Assembly (NCBI GenBank): GCA_031277535.1
Contig: JAITMD010000006.1
Location: 372,001 to 436,000, forward strand
Direction of reading: 5' to 3'
Length of the DNA: 64,000 nt
From: Flavobacteriaceae bacterium
GTDB taxonomy: Bacteria; Bacteroidota; Bacteroidia; Flavobacteriales; Flavobacteriaceae
Shown here: in pieces, positions 9,634 through 18,475 of the stretch
Layout of the letters: every line of letters begins with the position of its first letter
Numbering within the stretch: position 1 is the first letter of the stretch
Position numbers and translations under genes: made by a program
The notes under the pieces: generated by a model
What the model saw: only the letters and a program-made list of their open reading frames with translations
Database searches by the model: none
What the model was told of the DNA's origin: nothing

Positions 9634-10788
9634 ACAATTCTACAAAAAATTGAAGAACATATCTTTCAGCTACACAAAGATACATTATCGCATCAATATA
9701 CATACCATAATTTTAACCATACCATACGCGTTGTAAATGGATTAGAAGAAATATTGCGTGTTGTAAACCTTAGTCAAAAAGAAGCTGACAATTTAAGATA
9801 TGCCGCTTGGTTTCACGATGTAGGTTATATAAACTCTTGGGAAGGCCATGAAGAAAGAAGTGCTCAAATGGCACAAACCTACTTATTAGATGTAGGTGTA
9901 GACCATGAAGATGTATTAGTGGTAATGCAACTTATTAGAGCTACAAAATTAGACTATATACCCGAAAACGACTTAGAATGCATCATCAAAGATGCTGACT
10001 TCTCTCATTTTGCAGATGATAACTATATTGACGCTTGTGCACTTCTAAGAAAAGAAATAGAAACTCTTTGCAATAAAACCTTTTCTGATTTAGAATGGCA
10101 ACAACAAAATAGAGAAGTAATGTTGTACCGTCATCGCTATTACACTGCCTATGCCCAACAGCATTGGCAACCTAAAAAACAAAACAATCTACTACTTATC
10201 AATAAGTTAATAGAGAATGCTAATAAAAAAGAAAAGAAGAAAGACAAAGATAAAAACAATCGTACAATAGAAACCTTGTTTCGCACTACACTGCGAAATC
10301 ACACACAATTAAGTGCCATTGCAGATAGAAAGGCGAATATCTTATTATCTGTCAATGCAATTATTTTCTCTATTTCGCTATCTACTCTTATACCTAAATT
10401 AGATAGTCCAAATAATGCGCATTTAATTATTCCAACCTTTATTCTGATTATCTCAAGTGTACTGACTGTATTATTTGCTATTATGTCAACACGTCCAAAG
10501 GTTACCTCTGGAAAATATACAGAAGAAGATGTGAAAAACAACAAAGTCAACTTATTGTTCTTTGGCACTTTCCACAAAATGCCATTAGACGAGTATTATC
10601 AAACACTAACTTCATTATTAAAAAATGAAGAAGATATACACAGAGCTTTAATCGCTGATTTATACTTTTTAGGTCGTGTACTAAATCGAAAATACACTCT
10701 TTTACGCTTTACCTATCTTGTATTTACAATTGGTATTATATCTTCTGTTATTGCATTTGTATTAGCTTTTAGAGGTATTGGAATTTAA
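9631..10788 (+). CDS. HD-domain phosphohydrolase fused to PycTM (DUF5706) membrane effector domain
   Basis: 385 residues. Residues ~20-180 form an HD domain with metal ligands visible: H30 in YHNFNH, H62-D63 in FHDVGY, H73 and D121/D123 in KDADFSHF. A highly charged linker (199-211) leads to a C-terminal domain that begins with LFRTTLRNHTQLSAIADRKA and has membrane segments at ~237-254, 265-285 and 360-380. This is the pattern of the family now named Pycsar effector TM domain, whose stand-alone members damage the membrane when bound to cCMP or cUMP in anti-phage defence. No pyrimidine cyclase lies nearby. The HD part could degrade a nucleotide that triggers the membrane part; that is inference. 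The start is supported by the usual HD-family N-terminus. Confidence 0.85.
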   Translation: MTILQKIEEHIFQLHKDTLSHQYTYHNFNHTIRVVNGLEEILRVVNLSQKEADNLRYAAWFHDVGYINSWEGHEERSAQMAQTYLLDVGVDHEDVLVVMQLIRATKLDYIPENDLECIIKDADFSHFADDNYIDACALLRKEIETLCNKTFSDLEWQQQNREVMLYRHRYYTAYAQQHWQPKKQNNLLLINKLIENANKKEKKKDKDKNNRTIETLFRTTLRNHTQLSAIADRKANILLSVNAIIFSISLSTLIPKLDSPNNAHLIIPTFILIISSVLTVLFAIMSTRPKVTSGKYTEEDVKNNKVNLLFFGTFHKMPLDEYYQTLTSLLKNEEDIHRALIADLYFLGRVLNRKYTLLRFTYLVFTIGIISSVIAFVLAFRGIGI

Positions 10789-13135
10789 GGAAATTGTGCA
10801 TCAACGATTCATAATCTAATGTGTCTAAATCATAATTTAGATTCACTCCTACGCGAATACCTATCAAACCAGACACACTCTGCATATCTTCAATTTCAAA
10901 TTGTTCTAAGTCATCCAGCAATATACCCAATTGCTGTGCATAACCGATATAATTCATATAGTCTGCAATGTCATAAGTAGACGCAAATGCAATTGTCAAT
11001 TTACGAGGTTGTACAATGCGCTCTGCTGTTCCCTTTACACAAGCCTTATCCAATCTCTTTTTTATTATCTCATATCTCGTATTGTATGAACCATCAATAT
11101 CAAATCGCTTCTCATCCATTCTAAATTGAATCCCTAATGAAGCGTCATATACAAACAACAAAACAGTAACATCCATTTTTAAGGCATCCTGTATATTATT
11201 TCTATAGTGTACACACATTAATTCGGACATGACTTGTAATTGCCACAATCTAAGATTTTGTAGGTAGGTAAAGTCAAACGATTTCGTTGGACAAATCGAA
11301 CTTCCAATATAAATATTATGTTCTACTCCGTCTGTTTTAAAACGTTCGTAATAATGGGGATATACTTTCTGAACCACTTCTTGTCTTTGATCTAACAAAT
11401 CAGAAAAACTCCTATTAATTTTACCAACTTGTTTATCATATACTCTGCGATATTTATAATAAATCCCTAATTGGAAATCAATTGATTTATTATATGCCTC
11501 AACCTTTTCTAACTGAAACAGATGAGCTTCTTTGTCCAAATAAGGATGTATTTCTTTTTTAATATAATTTTGAATGCGTTGTTCTAATCCCGATACTAAG
11601 TTTATTTCTAATTGACGCAAATAGGCTGTCAATTTCAAAACGTGTTTTTCAATAATCAATTGATTAGTAGGCGAGGTTGCCTCTACTAAAATCTCTAATA
11701 ACTTTTCTATCTGCTCTTTTAAATCATTCTCAATCGCAATATTCCTTAATGCACCCGATCCTTTTATATCAATCTCACCATACAGTGGATAGATATCTTG
11801 AAAAGATATAGGGTTAACAAAATAGTTTTTCTCAAAAATACTATCTACATAATTGCGACGAGCTTCTTCCAAAAACTTCCAGTAAACACTTGGGTGTATT
11901 GTAGTAAACTCTCGCTGAATAATTGCTTCTACCTTATTCAGAAAATCAATCTTTACGCGTTCAAAAGTCTCTGATATAATGGGCATCAAAGTATCTAATT
12001 TTTGCGCATTTACACTGTGCAACATACGTGGTTGGTCTGACACAATTTCTAATATTCCTTCGATACCACTTGAAATAACCACTGGCGCAAACAAACAACT
12101 CTTTACCCCTTTACTTTTAAGGTGCAAAGCCATCTCCATTTCATCCTCATCTTCTACAGCTTTATCAATATCAGATATACTATAATATCCCTTTTCTTCT
12201 ATTATCGTATGATACGCTTGTTTAGACAGCACAATACCTGTTTGCTCTTTGTTTAATAAAAAATTAGACATCGCCATCATATCATTTGTCTCTCGCTGTA
12301 TCAAAGTATCCGTTTCCAAAGGACTAAATCCAACGCGCAAATGAGGTACTCTAAAAATAGAACTAAACAAGGGCTCTACAATATCTCCAATAGGTACACA
12401 CTGCAACTCCGATTTCAAGAAATTCTCTTTCAGCAACGACAGCGCATTCTCTATAGTAACATCCACCAAATTAATAATACCAAAACCTCTCAATTGCCAA
12501 CTATGTTGAGGAAAAAAAGATTGCCATAACTCTAAATTATCAAAATTATCTTGCAGTAATTCCACTTCTTTTTTCGACAACATTTTTGCGTGCTCATTAG
12601 GAATTACCTCCACAAAATCTGCGTTGTACAAAATTCTATAGTGATGAATAATTCCATTGGCATCTGGAAGATCGATAAAAAGCGGACGCGTTAAATCAAA
12701 ATTAGCATTGAAATAATGATTCATAATAATACAACAACAAGCAATATAATACTGATGTTGATTAAAGTCTCGTATCTCAATATTATAATTACCACCACTC
12801 TCTTCAATAATCTTTTGAAACCTTCTACTGTGATTAAACATCAGATTTTGAAATGGCATCCCTACAGCTTTTATTTCGTTATCTGTCAGTGCAATTGGAA
12901 ATAAAATCTCTAACAATTCATTAATTAATGACTCGTTATTCTTAATTAATCGAGTATCTGTAATGGGCTCCAACAAGCATGGTACTTGACCTACTCTATC
13001 CAACAAATCCTTAAAATACGATTTTTTAATATCATTCTTTTTAGGGTCTTCAATAAACAGATGCATTGCTTCCACTAAACGATGAAAAGAAAATTCAATC
13101 ACAAAAGGAGTATATTCGAAAGTAGCCAGTCTCAT
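10769..13135 (-). CDS. GAF-domain protein of unknown function
   Basis: I choose ATG 13135 (788 residues), since the in-frame extension up to 13219 is AT-rich and MRLATFEYTPFV makes a natural start. The N-terminal ~270 residues are helical and unassigned. A GAF domain is recognisable at roughly 280-400 (KSCLFAPVVISSGIEGILEI). The rest is helical and rich in Tyr/Gln/Glu without a known enzyme motif. No membrane segment or signal peptide is seen, so it should be cytosolic. GAF domains bind small ligands such as cyclic nucleotides, but the ligand here is unknown. The 3' end overlaps the HD-PycTM gene by 20 bases. Confidence 0.75.
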   Translation of the reverse strand: MRLATFEYTPFVIEFSFHRLVEAMHLFIEDPKKNDIKKSYFKDLLDRVGQVPCLLEPITDTRLIKNNESLINELLEILFPIALTDNEIKAVGMPFQNLMFNHSRRFQKIIEESGGNYNIEIRDFNQHQYYIACCCIIMNHYFNANFDLTRPLFIDLPDANGIIHHYRILYNADFVEVIPNEHAKMLSKKEVELLQDNFDNLELWQSFFPQHSWQLRGFGIINLVDVTIENALSLLKENFLKSELQCVPIGDIVEPLFSSIFRVPHLRVGFSPLETDTLIQRETNDMMAMSNFLLNKEQTGIVLSKQAYHTIIEEKGYYSISDIDKAVEDEDEMEMALHLKSKGVKSCLFAPVVISSGIEGILEIVSDQPRMLHSVNAQKLDTLMPIISETFERVKIDFLNKVEAIIQREFTTIHPSVYWKFLEEARRNYVDSIFEKNYFVNPISFQDIYPLYGEIDIKGSGALRNIAIENDLKEQIEKLLEILVEATSPTNQLIIEKHVLKLTAYLRQLEINLVSGLEQRIQNYIKKEIHPYLDKEAHLFQLEKVEAYNKSIDFQLGIYYKYRRVYDKQVGKINRSFSDLLDQRQEVVQKVYPHYYERFKTDGVEHNIYIGSSICPTKSFDFTYLQNLRLWQLQVMSELMCVHYRNNIQDALKMDVTVLLFVYDASLGIQFRMDEKRFDIDGSYNTRYEIIKKRLDKACVKGTAERIVQPRKLTIAFASTYDIADYMNYIGYAQQLGILLDDLEQFEIEDMQSVSGLIGIRVGVNLNYDLDTLDYESLMHNFLKFQYL

Positions 13136-13263
13136 AATTTGTAGGGTATTAGTAAGAGTATAAAGATACGAAAATACTATTTTCTCTATCACTGTATCCT
13201 TAGCACAAAGTTCATTCAAGAAAGAACGCCTTTAAAAGACAAGACTAAAAAATAAAAAAAGTG

Positions 13264-13271
13264 TACTTTTG
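13264..13271 (+). promoter_or_regulatory. Candidate -7 promoter element for dusB
   Basis: TACTTTTG matches TAnnTTTG and ends 22 bases before the ATG at 13293. It would make an upstream TTG codon at 13269 untranslatable, which supports the chosen start. Confidence 0.55.
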
Positions 13272-13292
13272 CAACAAATTATCAGTACTATT

Positions 13293-14285
13293 ATGATTAA
13301 AATAGGTAATATAGAACTTCCTGATCACCCTCTGTTGTTAGCTCCAATGGAGGATGTTAGTGATCCACCATTTCGTCGCTTATGCAAAAAGCATGGAGCT
13401 GATTTGATGTATTCCGAATTTATTTCTTCTGAAGGATTAATCAGAGATGCGATGAAAAGCAAAATGAAGTTGGATATTTTTGATTATGAAAGACCTGTAG
13501 GAATCCAAATATTTGGGGGAGATGAAGAGGCTATGGCTCAATCGGCACGAATTGTAGAAACAGTACAACCTGATTTAGTAGATATCAACTTTGGTTGCCC
13601 TGTAAAGAAAGTAGTTTCTAAAGGTGCAGGTGCAGGTGTTTTAAAAGATATAGACTTGATGGTTCGTCTGACCAAAGCTGTTGTTAGTAGTACACATTTA
13701 CCTGTCACTGTAAAAACAAGATTAGGTTGGGACGAAGAATCTATCAACATAGACGAAGTAGCAGAGAGACTACAAGATGTAGGAGTACAAGCATTGACAA
13801 TACATGCTCGTACACGTGCACAAATGTATAAAGGACATTCTGATTGGACTCATATTGAAAGAATTAAGAACAATCAAAGAATTAAGATTCCTATTTTTGG
13901 AAATGGAGATATTGATAGTCCTCAAAAAGCATTAGAATACAAAGAGACCTTTGGTTTAGACGGGATGATGATTGGTCGTGCAGCTATTGGATATCCATGG
14001 ATATTTGACGAAATCAAACACTTTTTCAACACAGGAGAGATACTACCTGCTCCAACTATCGCAGATCGATTAGAGGCAGCAAAAAACCATTTAATCTGGT
14101 CGATGGAGTGGAAAGGAGAACGTTTGGGAATTGTAGAAATGAGACGTCACTACACTAATTATTTTAAAGGAATTCACGGTTTTAAACCTCATCGTTTGAA
14201 ATTAGTAACGACTGATGAACCAACAGACCTATTGGCCTTGTTTGATCAGATTGCAGAAGAATATAAAGATTACGTAATAGAATAA
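13293..14285 (+). CDS. dusB: tRNA-dihydrouridine synthase, DusB type
   Basis: 330 residues from ATG 13293. LLLAPMEDVSDPPFRRL at the N-terminus is the FMN-binding signature of Dus enzymes. The active-site cysteine is C102 in INFGCPVKKV, and NGDI and GRAAIG of the FMN phosphate site are present near residues 205-230. The enzyme reduces specific uridines in the tRNA D-loop with NADPH through FMN, in the cytosol. It ends in a helical recognition domain. The gene is monocistronic, with its own promoter element and a strong terminator. Confidence 0.95.
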   Translation: MIKIGNIELPDHPLLLAPMEDVSDPPFRRLCKKHGADLMYSEFISSEGLIRDAMKSKMKLDIFDYERPVGIQIFGGDEEAMAQSARIVETVQPDLVDINFGCPVKKVVSKGAGAGVLKDIDLMVRLTKAVVSSTHLPVTVKTRLGWDEESINIDEVAERLQDVGVQALTIHARTRAQMYKGHSDWTHIERIKNNQRIKIPIFGNGDIDSPQKALEYKETFGLDGMMIGRAAIGYPWIFDEIKHFFNTGEILPAPTIADRLEAAKNHLIWSMEWKGERLGIVEMRRHYTNYFKGIHGFKPHRLKLVTTDEPTDLLALFDQIAEEYKDYVIE

Positions 14286-14327
14286 AAAAATGGACTGAGG
14301 TATCAAATACTTCAGTCCATTTTTTTA
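14285..14327 (+). terminator. Terminator of dusB
   Basis: AAAAAATGGACTGAGGTA pairs with TACTTCAGTCCATTTTTT (one mismatch) around a short loop and ends in T7. It may serve both strands, since the next gene is convergent. Confidence 0.85.
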
Positions 14328-14346
14328 TTTCGTTATTTTGGATCAA

Positions 14347-14931
14347 TTATTCAGCTGTCCATGTACCATATTTAAACAACTTAAACCATTGTTCTAAATA
14401 CTTTGAATCTACTTTCAAGATTGACAAGATATCACGTGCAAACTCAATAGGAGAAATACCATTAGCCGTAATTACAGTACCATCTGTCACACAAGATTCT
14501 ACTAAGTATAATTCTTCACCTGTATAAGAAGGAGCACAAGCTTTCAAATAGTTCAAATCATTACTTGTATGCATCATCTTATTCAATAGCCCTGTCTGAG
14601 CCAATAAAACAGTTGCTCCACATATTCCTGCTATAATTACTCCTTGCTCATTCAATTTTGCCACATCTTGATAGATTGCCAATTCTGTTATTGCAGGAGA
14701 TTCCCATATTTTTCCTCCAGGAACCATCAATAATACTAAATCTGCTGTATTTAAGTCTGCATACTTTACAGTAGGCAACACGGTCATACCTCCCATAGAA
14801 GTAACTTTGTCTCCTGTTTCGGTTACAAACACAACATTGAAATGATCAAGCTTAGCAAGCTCTGGCAATACATACGAAACTTCCCAATCAGAAAATCCGT
14901 CAAACAAATAAACAGCTATAATAGATTTCAT
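14347..14931 (-). CDS. DJ-1/PfpI-family class I glutamine amidotransferase-like protein
   Basis: 194 residues from ATG 14931, chosen because MKSIIAVYLFDGFSDWE is the family's first beta strand. The nucleophile elbow is AGICGATVLL with Cys104, and LLMVPGGKIWE (68-78) is the usual oxyanion region. The family includes proteases, chaperone-deglycases and isocyanide hydratases, and the substrate cannot be read from sequence. YLFDGFSDWE resembles the group often annotated as glutamine amidotransferase in Bacteroidota. Cytosolic. It is separated from the upstream MscS gene by a terminator. Confidence 0.85.
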   Translation of the reverse strand: MKSIIAVYLFDGFSDWEVSYVLPELAKLDHFNVVFVTETGDKVTSMGGMTVLPTVKYADLNTADLVLLMVPGGKIWESPAITELAIYQDVAKLNEQGVIIAGICGATVLLAQTGLLNKMMHTSNDLNYLKACAPSYTGEELYLVESCVTDGTVITANGISPIEFARDILSILKVDSKYLEQWFKLFKYGTWTAE

Positions 14932-15005
14932 ACTTAACTTATTTACCACAAAAATACTCTAATTTATAACAATCAATACATATTGATTAGCTATAAATAT
15001 TAGCA

Positions 15006-15039
15006 AAAAACACTCCTATCTAATTGAAAGGAGTGTTTT
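15006..15039 (-). terminator. Terminator of the mscS/C1-peptidase unit
   Basis: AAAACACTCCT and AGGAGTGTTTT pair across an 11-base loop, followed on the minus strand by T-rich sequence, just downstream of the MscS stop at 15046. Confidence 0.75.
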
Positions 15040-15045
15040 AGTTTA

Positions 15046-15879
15046 TTAATCTCTAATATGTTTATCTTCGATAATATGCACATCTCTTTGAGGAAATGGA
15101 ATCTCGATATTAGCACTATCCAAAGCATCTTTTACTACTTGTTGTACTATAAATACGGTATCCCAATAATTAGCTCTTTCCATCCAAACACGTACATTTA
15201 AGTTTACTGAACTATCTGCTAAACTATTTACAAACACCAAAGGAATCGGATCTTGTTTAACTCTTGATTCTTTTGCTAATGCTTCTAATATAACATTTTG
15301 AGCAACTTTGATATTTGCATCGTATGATATTCCGACTACAAAATCGTATCTACGAGAAGTTATATCTGAATAGTTTGTGATAACAGAGTTTGCCAAAGGT
15401 CCATTAGGACTATAAATTTTTAATCCTGTTGGGCCAGTAAGTGTCGTGTATAGTAAATCTATTTTCTCTACTGTTCCCTCTGTACCACTTGGATTAGATA
15501 TGTATTCCCCTACTTTAAAAGGTTTAAACAATAAGATTAGTACACCTCCAGCGAAGTTAGACAAACTTCCTTGAAGTGCTAAACCGATAGCTAAACCAGC
15601 AGAAGCAAACATAGCCAAGAAAGAAGACGTCTGAATACCCATTGTTGATGCTGCTGTTAACAACAACAAAATATACAATATCGCTTGAATAATACTCAAT
15701 AAAAATCCTCTAAGAGATTTCTCCATATTCTTCTTCTCAAAGCGGTTTCTCAACCCACGTAATACTGCTTTAACTATAAAACTACCTATTACGAGTATTA
15801 ACAATCCTACTATGATCTCTGGTAATGCACCAAAAAGTTTGGTTAACATTACTTCTAATCCATTTGTAAACTTTTCCAT
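15046..15879 (-). CDS. Small-conductance mechanosensitive channel, MscS family
   Basis: 277 residues, close to E. coli MscS. Three membrane helices are predicted at ~15-37, 58-80 and 87-115. The pore-lining TM3 is glycine/alanine-rich (SAGLAIGLALQGSLSNFAGG), followed by the FKPFKVGEYI junction and the cytoplasmic beta domain. Such channels open on membrane tension and release osmolytes after hypo-osmotic shock. It lies 18 bases downstream of the secreted C1 peptidase gene, so the two may be co-transcribed, though no functional link is evident. Confidence 0.93.
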   Translation of the reverse strand: MEKFTNGLEVMLTKLFGALPEIIVGLLILVIGSFIVKAVLRGLRNRFEKKNMEKSLRGFLLSIIQAILYILLLLTAASTMGIQTSSFLAMFASAGLAIGLALQGSLSNFAGGVLILLFKPFKVGEYISNPSGTEGTVEKIDLLYTTLTGPTGLKIYSPNGPLANSVITNYSDITSRRYDFVVGISYDANIKVAQNVILEALAKESRVKQDPIPLVFVNSLADSSVNLNVRVWMERANYWDTVFIVQQVVKDALDSANIEIPFPQRDVHIIEDKHIRD

Positions 15880-15897
15880 ATCAATTTTCTTTTTCTT

Positions 15898-17097
15898 TTA
15901 TAGCTTTAATTTTTTAGCCATCTCTTTTGATAGACCATCTTTGTGAATCATAATACTTGTTGTCTTAAACTTCACAAATTCTTTACTCATATACATATAC
16001 CCTTTGTAGTCATTTGTTGTACCCCAAGAGTTTTTAATGATATAATATTCTCTTCCTTTTTGATCTTTTGCCACACCAACAATATGCATTCCATGATCGT
16101 CAGTAGTTGTAAGGTTGTCAAATGCTTCTTGACGCATTTCAGCAGTTACTTTACGCTCTGGTTTTGGTCCATTAAACATGTTCTCTTTTTCTTCAGCAGA
16201 CATATCCTCGTACTCTTTTTCTGGTACATAAGCTACTCCATTTTTCCAACTAAAGTATTTTTCGCTTACATCTCCTGCCCAAGCAACTGTAAATCCATTA
16301 TTAACTGCTTGATCAACGATTTCTGTTAACTCATTAATTTTTACGTTGTACACTTGATTAAATGCCCAGTTGTCTGGAACCAATAAAACAAACTTGTCAT
16401 ATGTTGGGTAATTCAAATCAGATCCAATCTCAATGTAGTCATTTGCATTAATTCCGATTACTTCTTTAGCAAAACTCTGTGGTGTATACTCTTTTCCTTC
16501 CCAAGAAAACTTAGTAGGTACTTCACCTAAATATGCATCAATAGCAGCTGTGTAAGCTTTTTCCCAGTTTGGAGTCAATTTCCCATTAGGATTAGAAACA
16601 ACCGCTTTTAAGATTCCTTCTTGAACGGCAGCCATTTCTGCAAATTTATTTTTGCTTGTTCCATAGTTCAATCCTGTATAAACAGTTTGTGGTACTGCAC
16701 CATACTGACGATACATATTCATTACATCATGAAAAGCCCCTCCATCTCCTAATGTTACAGCGCCATGCATTTTTACATACATTTTTCCTTTTTCTACATA
16801 AGCATTACGCGCTGAAAAGATTTGAGAAATCTCTACTGGACGTTTTCCCATACGCATCATCTCAGACTCGATAAATGAATTGGCAGAATATGACCAACAT
16901 GTACCTGATGACCCTTGGTTTTTAATTGATGTATTTTCGATGTTTACCACATCTTTGAACGTATATAATTCTTTACTTTTTGTACTTGCATTTAGTTTTA
17001 ACGAGTTTACTAAATTATCTTGTGCAAACGAGTTTACTGATAAACCAAGTGTAAGCGCCAAAGCCAATACCCAAGGTTGAAGATGTTTTTTATTCAT
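15898..17097 (-). CDS. Secreted C1-family cysteine peptidase (aminopeptidase C/bleomycin hydrolase-like)
   Basis: 399 residues. A Sec signal peptide ends near SVNSFAQ. The catalytic triad is visible: Cys67 in GSSGTCWSYSAN, His338 in GMHIVG and Asn356 in IIKNSWG, matching the papain-like PepC group. Cytosolic PepC homologs form hexamers that trim peptides; a signal peptide points here to the periplasm or beyond. No T9SS sorting domain is present and the C-terminus ends in KKLKL. The protein is shorter than classical PepC (~440-450) and includes an acidic insertion near residues 290-310. Confidence 0.9.
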   Translation of the reverse strand: MNKKHLQPWVLALALTLGLSVNSFAQDNLVNSLKLNASTKSKELYTFKDVVNIENTSIKNQGSSGTCWSYSANSFIESEMMRMGKRPVEISQIFSARNAYVEKGKMYVKMHGAVTLGDGGAFHDVMNMYRQYGAVPQTVYTGLNYGTSKNKFAEMAAVQEGILKAVVSNPNGKLTPNWEKAYTAAIDAYLGEVPTKFSWEGKEYTPQSFAKEVIGINANDYIEIGSDLNYPTYDKFVLLVPDNWAFNQVYNVKINELTEIVDQAVNNGFTVAWAGDVSEKYFSWKNGVAYVPEKEYEDMSAEEKENMFNGPKPERKVTAEMRQEAFDNLTTTDDHGMHIVGVAKDQKGREYYIIKNSWGTTNDYKGYMYMSKEFVKFKTTSIMIHKDGLSKEMAKKLKL

Positions 17098-17324
17098 TTT
17101 TATGTGTATAGTTATATCCGTAAAGATAAAAAAAGCTAATAGAACATACCTAAAAACTAATAATAAAATAGGTTTTCCACTTCTTTTCTATATTATTCTG
17201 CTTTGTTTATTATCATCTATACCTTCTAAAGACTATTAGGCAACATTATTATAGCTTATTCTACTTCTCATTTTTAAAACTAAATGCAAGTACTTTATTC
17301 TTCTTTTGTGATTAGTCATTAAGT

Positions 17325-17420
17325 GAGTGATTGGTTTTTGATGCCCTTGTGATAGGCAGGTGATTGGCATCTTTTCTCGGCTTTTATGCCGATCATAAGC
17401 CGACCACCTGCCGATCACTC
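17325..17420. repeat. Nested imperfect palindrome with recurring TGATTGG/CCGATCA units
   Basis: Outer arms GAGTGATTGG (17325-17334) and CCGATCACTC (17411-17420) pair with one G-T mismatch. Inner arms CAGGTG (17357-17362)/CACCTG (17405-17410) and ATTGGCAT (17363-17370)/ATGCCGAT (17386-17393) continue the pairing, with unequal spacers. GTGATTGG also recurs directly at 17327 and 17360. The block is clearly richer in G+C than its surroundings. Confidence 0.6.
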
Positions 17421-17446
17421 ATATTTTGAGTCAATTTTAAACAAAA

Positions 17447-17482
17447 AAATACCCTTGCTAAATACTATCAGCAAGGGTATTT
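17447..17482 (-). terminator. Terminator of the 17526..18347 lipoprotein gene
   Basis: Perfect 13-base stem AAATACCCTTGCT/AGCAAGGGTATTT with a 10-base loop, followed on the minus strand by T-rich sequence. Confidence 0.85.
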
Positions 17483-17525
17483 GTCTTTTATTATTCTACT
17501 AAAAGAGAATACTTAAAAAAGCTAC

Positions 17526-18347
17526 TTATTCTTTGTAAGTCAAATTCACTTTTGACTCTTCTGTACTCGTTTTCCATCCATAGACAGGTTTATTGTCTTT
17601 TATAGCAACAATAGCTTCGTATTGATGAGTAGCATGCATCACTGCTACTTTTGGATAGTTTTTATCGTCGTATTGGTAAGTGATCTTTAGATCAGTAAGA
17701 ACTCGTCCTGTATGATCGATAATTTGCAATGCAACAGGGTTATTTGTAGGTATTAGCTCTTTTGCCAACTTCAATTGAGGAGGAGTTGAAGGTGCAGCAA
17801 AATTAAGGCTTACTCCATCTATTGCCTCTATTATACCAGCAGCTCTCAATGTATGAAAAGCAAAAAATGGTTTTTCATCATAGGTTACTTTCAATATGTC
17901 TTGTTCCTTCTCTTCATTGTAAACCAATATTTCTATTGGATTTTTTCTGTTATCATATTTAAGTACTTTGCCCATTTTATAAGCATCATTCTTGTACAAT
18001 AACATATCGCTCACCAATTTAAGTTCGCTTGCCTCTCCTACCTTTTCCAACTTACTACTTGCACCATATACAAATTTAATATTACCTGTATTATTAGGTT
18101 CGTCTTCACTGCCTAATTCTGTTGATTGCATAGACTCTAATCGATTAGCTGTAGAATACTGCATAACAACTTTTGAATCTTGTTCCATTACGCCATCTTC
18201 CAAATAAAAAGTATCAACATTTGTGATATACTTTATGTGTTGATTAGGTCTAGTACCATTTCCATTATTAGAAGAGCTATCGTCCGAACTACAAGACACC
18301 CCAATTAAACCAAGCGCTAATAGCGCAGCAAACATTTCTTTTCTCAT
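17526..18347 (-). CDS. Lipoprotein of unknown function
   Basis: 273 residues with a signal peptide ending in lipobox GVSC (Cys19) and a Ser/Asp/Asn-rich linker, typical of Bacteroidota surface or periplasmic lipoproteins. The body has repeated Tyr-rich strands (VMQYSTANRLESM, ILKVTYDEKPFFAFHTL, ITYQYDDKNYPK), resembling the YD/RHS-like or DUF4595-type lipoproteins. No catalytic motif is apparent. It is a single gene with its own terminator. Confidence 0.75.
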   Translation of the reverse strand: MRKEMFAALLALGLIGVSCSSDDSSSNNGNGTRPNQHIKYITNVDTFYLEDGVMEQDSKVVMQYSTANRLESMQSTELGSEDEPNNTGNIKFVYGASSKLEKVGEASELKLVSDMLLYKNDAYKMGKVLKYDNRKNPIEILVYNEEKEQDILKVTYDEKPFFAFHTLRAAGIIEAIDGVSLNFAAPSTPPQLKLAKELIPTNNPVALQIIDHTGRVLTDLKITYQYDDKNYPKVAVMHATHQYEAIVAIKDNKPVYGWKTSTEESKVNLTYKE

Positions 18348-18394
18348 AACTATTTTATAAATTTTAACAAAAATACATGAAAAATAATTAATAA

Positions 18395-18430
18395 AAAAGA
18401 GATAATTACAACAAGGTAATTATCTCTTTT
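18395..18430 (-). terminator. Terminator of the S9 peptidase gene
   Basis: Perfect 15-base stem AAAAGAGATAATTAC/GTAATTATCTCTTTT with a 6-base loop, between two minus-strand genes. Confidence 0.85.
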
Positions 18431-18475
18431 TATATAACAATCAATATTGTCATAACATTGATACGGTATATTGTA

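Larger units (their letters stand above)
17098..17525. other. 428-base intergenic region with a GC-richer palindromic block
   Basis: The right part holds the terminator of the lipoprotein gene and the left part the leader of the C1 peptidase, with a near-match -7 element TATCTTTA on the minus strand (17121-17128). The middle (17325-17420) is a complex inverted repeat, described separately. A 60-codon minus-strand frame (17236-17418) spans it but has no coding character. Confidence 0.6.

Noticed and set aside
15943..16329. 128-codon plus-strand frame opposite the C1 peptidase
   Set aside because: Rich in Cys, His and Phe as expected for an antisense shadow; the opposite strand carries the catalytic His and Asn of the peptidase.
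17236..17418. A 60-codon minus-strand open frame across the palindromic block
   Set aside because: No homology-like features, the repeat itself generates the codons, and it would lie between a peptidase leader and another gene's terminator.
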